Of a stretch of DNA of 5,188 nt, positions 1 through 5,188 are shown one piece after another (position 1 is the first letter of the stretch; each line of letters opens with the position of its first letter). Position numbers and translations under genes: made by a program. A model generated the notes under the pieces. It saw only the letters and a program-made list of their open reading frames with translations, was not told where the DNA came from and made no database searches. Origin of the DNA: Pseudomonadota bacterium (lineage in GTDB: Bacteria; Myxococcota_A; Polyangia; Polyangiales; Sandaracinaceae); NCBI GenBank assembly GCA_023427125.1, contig JAEZBP010000191.1:1-5188 (forward strand). Reading direction: 5' to 3'.

Positions 1-223
1 CCGGACGCCGGCGCCGCCGCCGGAAGCGCAAGCCTGCGTGCGGAGCGGTTGCGGCGGCGAGCTCTGCACCGAGCCGGGCAACGACATGGCGACCATCTGC
101 GTCGCCCGGCCCGAGCACGCCTGCTACCGCACGGCGGCCTGCGAGCGGCAGCCGAACGGCCAGTGCGGCTGGACCCAGAGCCGCCAGCTGCGCGCCTGCC
201 TCGCGAACCCGCCGGGGCAGTGA
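1..223 (+). CDS. Eight-cysteine-cluster domain protein, C-terminal part (5' partial)
   Basis: The reading frame is open from the first complete codon (base 2) to a TGA at 221-223, so the true start lies upstream of the window. The 73 visible residues begin with a short Pro/Ala-rich stretch (a likely linker) followed by a compact domain with exactly eight cysteines, at visible residues 12, 17, 22, 33, 41, 47, 55 and 66. Recognisable pieces are CVRSGC, GELC, ACYRTAACERQ and GQCGWT, with a final ACLANP. This agrees with my recollection of the small 'eight-cysteine-cluster' domain found at the C-termini of predicted secreted proteins or lipoproteins, many from myxobacteria. Eight cysteines in about 55 residues suggest four disulphides and an extracytoplasmic location, but the signal peptide is not visible. 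Biochemical function is unknown to me. The GTG at 38 and the ATG within the domain are unlikely starts because each would cut off part of the cysteine cluster. It converges with sdaA, with six bases between the stop codons. Confidence 0.85.
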   Translation, partial: RTPAPPPEAQACVRSGCGGELCTEPGNDMATICVARPEHACYRTAACERQPNGQCGWTQSRQLRACLANPPGQ

Positions 224-229
224 GCGGCC

Positions 230-1609
<1,380 letters not shown>

Positions 1610-1814
1610 GGGCCGGGTGTAGCAGCGACGGCTCGCGCCCGCCTTGGCGCGCTGCGTGTCTGCTCACTCTTCTGCCGCCCCGACAAAGCCCTTGCGCTCG
1701 CACGGGGCCTCTACTCGGTCAGCCGCGACGCGCTCGAGGCCCGCGAGCTCGCGATCGGGATACGTGACGCGCCCGATACGTTGGCACGCAGGGGCCTCGG
1801 ATCCGTAGGGACGC
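1610..1814. other. Intergenic region upstream of sdaA
   Basis: These 205 bp lie between the stop of the leucine-rich gene and the start of sdaA, both on the minus strand, so they should hold the terminator of the former, if any, and the promoter of the latter. No short ORF here looks real. Visible elements are weak: a 12-bp palindrome CGCGAGCTCGCG at 1742-1753, an inverted pair ATCGGG (1754-1759) and CCCGAT (1772-1777) with a 12-base loop, and a 7-bp direct repeat GATACGT at 1759-1765 and 1775-1781 (16-bp period). No T-run follows the hairpins, so an ordinary intrinsic terminator is not supported. I could not pick out a convincing -35/-10 pair for sdaA. Confidence 0.5.
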
Positions 1815-2609
1815 TCACGAGCGCAGGTGGGCCAGGGCGGGCGCGCGGACGTCGGTCTCCTCGTCCAAGAAGATGTCCTTCACGTTGGGCCAGTCGACGT
1901 GCCTGAGGCTCGCGTGCTTGGCGACCCCCGTCACGTCGAGCCACTCCATCTCGTTGCCCCCCAAGAGCAGCTGCCCGAGGTGCACGCAGCGCTCGAGCGG
2001 GAGCAGGACGAGCCGCTCGAGCTCTTGGTTCATGAGCGAGAGCGATCGCAGCGCGGGGGTGGCGATCGCGTCGAGGTCGACCTCCGTCAGGTAGCCCCTG
2101 TCGATCGCGACGTGCTCGAGGGGCTTGCCCCGGAGCGCGCTCAGATCGAGCGCGCGCCACTCGCCGCCGTTGATCCAAACCCTCTTCAGCGCCGGCAGAT
2201 CGGCCAGCGGGCTCAGGTCGAGCGCGAGCTGATCTTCACCTCCCAGGCTCACGCTCTCGAGCCCGGGATGCGCGGCGAGCGCACGGAGATCGATCGGCTC
2301 CTTCCCGGCGACTCGAAGCGAGAGCGCGCGCAGCGCAGGGCAGGCGCGCAGCGGCCCGAGATCGACCGGCGCGCTGAGCGTGAGCGCGACCTCCCGGAGC
2401 TGCGCGAGCCCGGTCAACGGCGCGACCGACTCCAGCGCCACGGGCACGTCGTGCGTGCCGATCTCGAACACCTCGAGGCCCGGAGCGTCGGCCACTCCCT
2501 CGATGCGCGCGCTCACGAGCGGCTCGCGGATCATCAGGCGCGTGGTCCGACTCGTCACCCGCTTCGAGAACGCCGAGCCGTCCGCTCGGGTGCCCTGCAC
2601 TGTACCCAT
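1815..2609 (-). CDS. Leucine-rich-repeat-like protein, function unknown
   Basis: A 264-residue protein if started at the ATG at 2609. From about residue 69 onward it is built of roughly eight units of 23-24 residues with the pattern (P)xLxxVxL, then a variable stretch, then (L/I)DLxxLxx. Examples are PALRALSL, PGLESVSL and PALKRVWI, each followed about ten residues on by IDLRAL, LDLSPL or LDLSAL. This is the hydrophobic spacing of a leucine-rich-repeat solenoid, though it lacks the canonical LxxLxLxxN consensus. One or two more degenerate units may precede residue 69. There is no signal peptide or membrane segment, so it is probably cytoplasmic and may bind proteins; no specific partner can be named. 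An in-frame TTG at 2645 would add 12 residues and begin one base after the stop of the phosphatidyltransferase gene (TGAGTTG on the minus strand), which would favour translational coupling. I prefer the ATG, but neither start has a clear ribosome binding site. It is probably the second gene of a two-gene transcript. Confidence 0.75.
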   Translation of the reverse strand: MGTVQGTRADGSAFSKRVTSRTTRLMIREPLVSARIEGVADAPGLEVFEIGTHDVPVALESVAPLTGLAQLREVALTLSAPVDLGPLRACPALRALSLRVAGKEPIDLRALAAHPGLESVSLGGEDQLALDLSPLADLPALKRVWINGGEWRALDLSALRGKPLEHVAIDRGYLTEVDLDAIATPALRSLSLMNQELERLVLLPLERCVHLGQLLLGGNEMEWLDVTGVAKHASLRHVDWPNVKDIFLDEETDVRAPALAHLRS

Positions 2610-2646
2610 GCCGCGGAGATATCTCAGCGGCCACTCCGCCCGCAAC

Positions 2647-3237
2647 TCAACCCGGCTCCCGCTGTCTCTCGTACGCCCGGTTGGCGTAGGCCAGCGCGGC
2701 GGCCGCGCCGATCAGGCCGGCGAGGATGGCGCTGGGCACGAAGAGCGGGTGGTCCACGAGGCCGAGCAGCAGCGCCGCGAACTGCGCGAGCGTCGCGAGC
2801 TTGCCGAGCGGACCGGCGCTGAAGTCGACGCGGGCTCGCTGCTCCACGGGGTGGAGGCGGTAGGTGATCATCAGCGGGATGAAGAGGAGCTCGCGCAGCG
2901 CGAGCAGGACCAGCGACCAGAGAGGCGGCTCGATGGTGTACGCGAGCAGGAAGATCGCGCTCAGCACGAAGACCTTGTCGGCGAAGCCGTCGATGAACGC
3001 GCCGCGACCGGCGTTGGCCGCGAGCGCGCCGGGATGGTGAGCCTGCTGCCGGCGCCGCCGCGCCCGGCGCACCAGCCAGCCGTCGAGCACATCCGTCACG
3101 CCCGCCGCCGCGACGATGAACAAGGTCCACCGCGGCTCATGAGGCGCGACCCAGAGCAGGCCGGCGAGCGGGACGCGCGAGAGGCTCATCAGGTTGGGCA
3201 GGAGGACGTCACGCCCTCGATCCGCGCTGGCCGCCAT
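2647..3237 (-). CDS. CDP-alcohol phosphatidyltransferase, PgsA-like
   Basis: An inner-membrane enzyme of 196 residues from the family that transfers a phosphatidyl group from a CDP-lipid to an alcohol, as in phosphatidylglycerophosphate synthesis. The N-terminal PNLMSLSRVPLA (14-25) fits the family's PNxLTxxR segment. The catalytic motif is recognisable: Asp49, Asp52, Gly53, Arg57, then Gly79, Asp83 and Asp87, ending DGFADK (83-88). GKLATLAQ at 145-152 resembles the GKxKTxxQ stretch of PgsA proteins, which is why glycerol-3-phosphate is my first guess for the acceptor; this is inference. About six hydrophobic segments are visible (near 16-31, 38-51, 89-104, 106-125, 147-163 and 165-184). Oddly, the gap between Arg57 and Gly79 is 21 residues instead of the usual 8, filled with a strongly basic run (RRARRRRQQ). 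Val56 replaces the usual Ala. The ATG at 3237 is chosen because a later ATG (residue 17) would remove the PN motif. No Shine-Dalgarno is visible. It diverges from the OmpA-type gene. Confidence 0.9.
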   Translation of the reverse strand: MAASADRGRDVLLPNLMSLSRVPLAGLLWVAPHEPRWTLFIVAAAGVTDVLDGWLVRRARRRRQQAHHPGALAANAGRGAFIDGFADKVFVLSAIFLLAYTIEPPLWSLVLLALRELLFIPLMITYRLHPVEQRARVDFSAGPLGKLATLAQFAALLLGLVDHPLFVPSAILAGLIGAAAALAYANRAYERQREPG

Positions 3238-3286
3238 TGGAGACGATATAGACCCGCCCTGTCGTATGGAGACGACAGCTGTCGTA
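3238..3286. promoter_or_regulatory. Operator-like repeat cluster in a divergent promoter region
   Basis: The sequence between the two divergent genes contains nested repeats. CTGTCGTA occurs at 3259-3266 and again at 3279-3286, same orientation, exactly 20 bp apart (about two helical turns). ACGACAG, its inverted form, lies at 3272-3278 and abuts the second copy, giving a perfect 14-bp palindrome ACGACAGCTGTCGT at 3272-3285. It also forms an inverted repeat with the first copy across a 6-bp spacer. A second motif, TGGAGACGA, occurs at 3238-3246 and 3267-3275. This is what a binding region for a dimeric repressor looks like. The core ACA-N2-TGT resembles operators of the BlaI/CopY family, but TetR-type factors are also possible and no regulator gene is in view. 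The cluster ends directly at the start codon of the phosphatidyltransferase gene, so occupancy should affect at least that gene. Confidence 0.55.
3245..3252 (-). promoter_or_regulatory. Possible -10 element of the phosphatidyltransferase gene
   Basis: Read on the minus strand, TCTATATC is the only AT-rich stretch in the divergent intergenic region. If TATATC or TCTATA is the -10 hexamer, transcription would begin one to three bases before the ATG at 3237. That would make the mRNA nearly leaderless and would fit the absence of a Shine-Dalgarno sequence. A half-site ACGACAG (minus strand, 3265-3259) would fall in the -10/-35 spacer. No good -35 is seen. The same bases read GATATAGA on the plus strand, so they could also serve the opposite gene. 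Confidence 0.3.
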
Positions 3287-3323
3287 CGCGGCCGGCAGCA
3301 GAGTGGAGGCGCGGTGCCACGAG

Positions 3324-3339
3324 CGAGCGCTCCCGCTCG
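3324..3339 (+). other. Small hairpin in the presumed leader of the OmpA-type gene
   Basis: CGAGCG (3324-3329) and CGCTCG (3334-3339) can form a six-base-pair stem with a four-base loop, 30 nt upstream of the ATG at 3370. Perfect short stems are common by chance at this GC content, and there is no T-run to suggest a terminator. The rest of 3287-3369 shows no clear promoter hexamers or ribosome binding site. Confidence 0.25.
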
Positions 3340-3369
3340 GCGGTACGCGGCTTGCCGTGGTGCGGCGGC

Positions 3370-5188
3370 ATGCCGAGACGCAGCCTCGCCTTCCTCCTCG
3401 TGCTCCTCGCCTCTCCGTCCATCGCATCAGCGCAAGGTCGATTGTCGACAGGGGGCATGGACCTCCACCTCTTCCGGCCTGCCGTGGACTCCAAGGGGCA
3501 CCTCTCGGTGAACGGCACCGACGTCCTGCCGCACCTCGGGATCAGCTTCGGGCTGGTGCTCGACGGCGGCTTCGGCATGCTGCCCTTCGACGGCCTGGTC
3601 AACCAGGGCGACATGGGCCTGGTGCGCTGCCAGGGGCTGCTCTGCGGACGCATCGTCGACGCGCAGCTCACCGGTACGCTGCACTTCAACCTCGGCCTCG
3701 CCAACCTGCTGATCGTCGGCGTGCAGGTGCCGGTCGTGGTGGGCGCGGGCGCCAACATCACCGTGCCCGGCTTCTACAACGACCCGATGAACGACGCGGG
3801 GCCCGATGGCGACGCCGCGCGCGGGCTCGACCACCAGAGCCTCGGCAACATCGCGATCCACGGCAAGATCCGGCTCCTGCGCGCCGAGCGCAACGACGGC
3901 TTCGGTCTCGCGGCGATCCTGCAGCTCGAGCTGCCGACCGGAGACGCCGGCGCGTTCGCCGGGGACCCGACGTTCGTGCTCTGGCCTCACCTGGTCGGTG
4001 AGTGGCGGCCCATCCGGCAGGTGCGCGTCAACCTCGACGTCGGCTATCGACTCGTGATCGGCGACGGCGCGGCCTTCCCGGTCGGCGGCCGCGTGGAGGC
4101 CGCGATGCCCCGCGTGATCATGGGCGGCTCGCGCTTCGTCCACGACGATCAGCTCACGTTCGGCCTCGGCGCGAGCTTCCGGCTCGGCGACGCGCCGCTC
4201 GATCTGACCGCCGAGCTCTACGGCAGCCAGATCCTGAGCGGGCTCGACGGCCGCGGTGAGCTCGGCGCCGCGGGGACGACCAACCTCGAGGCGCTGCTCG
4301 GCCTCAAGATCTTCGTCGAGCGCTCGAGCTACCTCGTGATCGGCGGCGGCGGCGCGATCCCGACCGGAGGCGCGAGCGCGGCGGACGTGAGGGCGATGGT
4401 CGGCTTCGTCTTCGAGCCTTCGATCGGCGACCGCGACGGAGACGGGCTGCGCGACGACGTCGATCAGTGCCCCCAGGAGCCCGAGGACTTCGACGGCTTC
4501 GCGGACGAGGACGGCTGCCCCGATCCGGACAACGATCGCGACGGCATCCTCGACGTCGACGACGCCTGCCCGATGGTGCCCGAGGACCGCGACGGCGACG
4601 CCGACGACGACGGCTGCCCCGAGGGCAACCGCGGCGATCGCGACGGCGACGGCATCCTCGACGAGGCCGATCAGTGCCCCGATGAGCCCGAAGATCGCGA
4701 CGACTTCCAGGATCAGGACGGCTGCCCCGACCCGGACAACGACCGTGACGGCATCCTCGACACGGACGATCTCTGTCCGGACGAGGCCGAGGACCCCGAC
4801 GGCTTCCAGGACGCGGACGGCTGCCCCGATCCCGACAACGATCTCGATCGCATCCTCGACGTCGACGACACCTGCCCCGACCGCCCCGAGGACTACAACG
4901 GCACCGAGGACGAGGACGGCTGCCCGGACGTCGGCGTCGTCGAGCTCGGCGACGGAGTGCTCACGCTCTTCGAGGAGATCCACTTCGCGACCGACAGCGC
5001 CGAGATCTTGCCGGAGAGCGATCACATCCTCGTCGCGATCGCGGCCACGCTCGAGGGCAACCCGCACCTGCTCTTGCTCGAGGTGCAGGGCCACGCCGAC
5101 GATCGCGGGACCGACGCGTACAACATCGCGCTCACCCGCGATCGCGCGGCGGCGGTGGTGCAGGCGCTGACCTTGCGCGGGATCGCGC
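3370..5188 (+). CDS. Outer-membrane protein: signal peptide, beta-barrel, TSP3-like repeats, OmpA domain (3' partial)
   Basis: 606 residues are visible and the frame is still open at the window edge. Residues 1-21 are a Sec signal peptide: basic MPRR, a Leu/Ala-rich core, and SIASA before a probable cut ahead of Gln22. Residues about 25-350 have the alternating hydrophobic, Gly/aromatic character of an outer-membrane beta-barrel, with Cys87 and Cys92 probably forming a loop disulphide. Residues 354-521 are five acidic, cysteine-paired repeats resembling calcium-binding TSP3 repeats. From about 530 comes an OmpA C-terminal domain, with IHFATDSAEI, GHADDRGTDAYN and LTRDRAAAV. Asp577 and Arg592 match the diaminopimelate-binding Asp and Arg of E. 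coli OmpA (271 and 286 by memory) in identity and 15-residue spacing. It therefore probably tethers the outer membrane to peptidoglycan; a pore or surface role for the barrel is inference. About 30 residues are missing. The ATG at 3370 is chosen because it starts the signal peptide; the preceding TGCGGCGGC is a poor ribosome binding site. Confidence 0.95.
   Translation, partial: MPRRSLAFLLVLLASPSIASAQGRLSTGGMDLHLFRPAVDSKGHLSVNGTDVLPHLGISFGLVLDGGFGMLPFDGLVNQGDMGLVRCQGLLCGRIVDAQLTGTLHFNLGLANLLIVGVQVPVVVGAGANITVPGFYNDPMNDAGPDGDAARGLDHQSLGNIAIHGKIRLLRAERNDGFGLAAILQLELPTGDAGAFAGDPTFVLWPHLVGEWRPIRQVRVNLDVGYRLVIGDGAAFPVGGRVEAAMPRVIMGGSRFVHDDQLTFGLGASFRLGDAPLDLTAELYGSQILSGLDGRGELGAAGTTNLEALLGLKIFVERSSYLVIGGGGAIPTGGASAADVRAMVGFVFEPSIGDRDGDGLRDDVDQCPQEPEDFDGFADEDGCPDPDNDRDGILDVDDACPMVPEDRDGDADDDGCPEGNRGDRDGDGILDEADQCPDEPEDRDDFQDQDGCPDPDNDRDGILDTDDLCPDEAEDPDGFQDADGCPDPDNDLDRILDVDDTCPDRPEDYNGTEDEDGCPDVGVVELGDGVLTLFEEIHFATDSAEILPESDHILVAIAATLEGNPHLLLLEVQGHADDRGTDAYNIALTRDRAAAVVQALTLRGIA
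4429..4932 (+). repeat. Five tandem TSP3-like Asp/Cys repeats within the OmpA-type gene
   Basis: In-frame tandem units encode residues 354-388, 389-422, 423-457, 458-490 and 491-521, that is 35, 34, 35, 33 and 31 residues. Each has the order DxDG(DG)xxDxxDxCP, a Pro/Glu/Asp stretch, then DGCPDPDN or a variant, with two cysteines per unit (ten in all). Units 1 and 3 carry the longer opening DRDGDG; units 2 and 4 carry DRDGILD. Unit 2 diverges at its end (EGNRG) and unit 5 opens with DLDRILD, losing the Gly of the calcium-loop pattern. Nucleotide similarity between units is also high, for example GACGGCATCCTCGAC recurs. The stretch is probably a rigid calcium-stabilised spacer across the periplasm; this rests on known TSP3 repeats, not on anything measured here. 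Confidence 0.9.

Noticed and set aside
1742..1777. Possible intrinsic terminator after the leucine-rich gene
   Set aside because: The palindrome and inverted repeat can form stems, but there is no T-run on the minus strand and such stems are frequent at this GC content.
1704..1798. Repeated octamer GGGGCCTC at 1704-1711 and 1791-1798
   Set aside because: Two 8-bp GC-rich copies 87 bp apart are easily chance, with no surrounding pattern.
1711..2178. 155-codon minus-strand frame entering the sdaA upstream region
   Set aside because: It is Arg/Ala-rich, overlaps most of the leucine-rich gene in another frame and has no motif.
1827..2822. 331-codon plus-strand frame opposite the leucine-rich gene
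   Set aside because: It runs across the boundary of two minus-strand genes, is rich in Arg/Glu/Ala and has no domain signal, so it is a shadow frame. The leucine-rich frame has periodic structure.
3303..4001. 232-codon plus-strand frame overlapping the start of the OmpA-type gene
   Set aside because: It is an Arg/Pro-rich out-of-frame reading of the barrel region, with no signal peptide or domain.
4429..4932. Tandem repeats as a possible CRISPR-like or mobile repeat array
   Set aside because: The units are in frame, encode a clear protein repeat and are not separated by unique spacers.
3427..5094. 555-codon open frame on the minus strand opposite the OmpA-type gene
   Set aside because: Its low-complexity Val/Ala/Glu-rich translation mirrors the Asp-rich repeats, while the plus frame shows a signal peptide, TSP3-like units and OmpA motifs. 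GC-rich codon bias explains the lack of stops.

Overview
The window is very GC-rich (around 70% by eye) with strong G/C third-position codon bias. Its gene content suggests a myxobacterium, perhaps a Polyangiales/Sandaracinus-type organism: an outer-membrane protein with an acidic thrombospondin type 3 (TSP3)-like linker before an OmpA domain, a small eight-cysteine secreted-type domain, and a myxobacterial-style leucine-rich protein. This taxonomic call is inferred from gene style, not from a marker gene.

Layout from left to right: (1) positions 1-223, plus strand, hold the end of a protein whose last ~55 residues form an eight-cysteine cluster. (2) Six bases later, a complete single-chain L-serine ammonia-lyase (sdaA, 230-1609, minus) converges on it stop to stop. 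(3) Positions 1610-1814 are non-coding and must hold the sdaA promoter. (4) A leucine-rich-repeat-like protein (1815-2609, minus) lies directly downstream of (5) a CDP-alcohol phosphatidyltransferase of PgsA type (2647-3237, minus). These two are probably one transcript. (6) Positions 3238-3369 form a divergent intergenic region with an ordered set of repeated half-sites (CTGTCGTA direct repeats 20 bp apart, a 14-bp perfect palindrome and a second repeated motif TGGAGACGA), which looks like an operator. (7) From 3370 to the window end, plus strand, runs a large secreted outer-membrane protein: signal peptide, beta-barrel, five Asp/Cys-rich repeats and an OmpA peptidoglycan-binding domain cut by the window edge about 30 residues before its expected end.

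Functionally the right half has a cell-envelope theme: a phospholipid-synthesis enzyme and a peptidoglycan-anchored outer-membrane protein diverge from one operator-like region, so co-regulation is a reasonable hypothesis. The left half (serine catabolism and a small Cys-rich protein) has no evident link to it. I see no mobile element, tRNA, rRNA or CRISPR array. The long ORFs antisense to sdaA and to the OmpA-type gene are codon-bias shadows. Nothing here amounts to a clearly new multi-gene system; the operator-like array and an insertion in the phosphatidyltransferase motif are the most unusual points.
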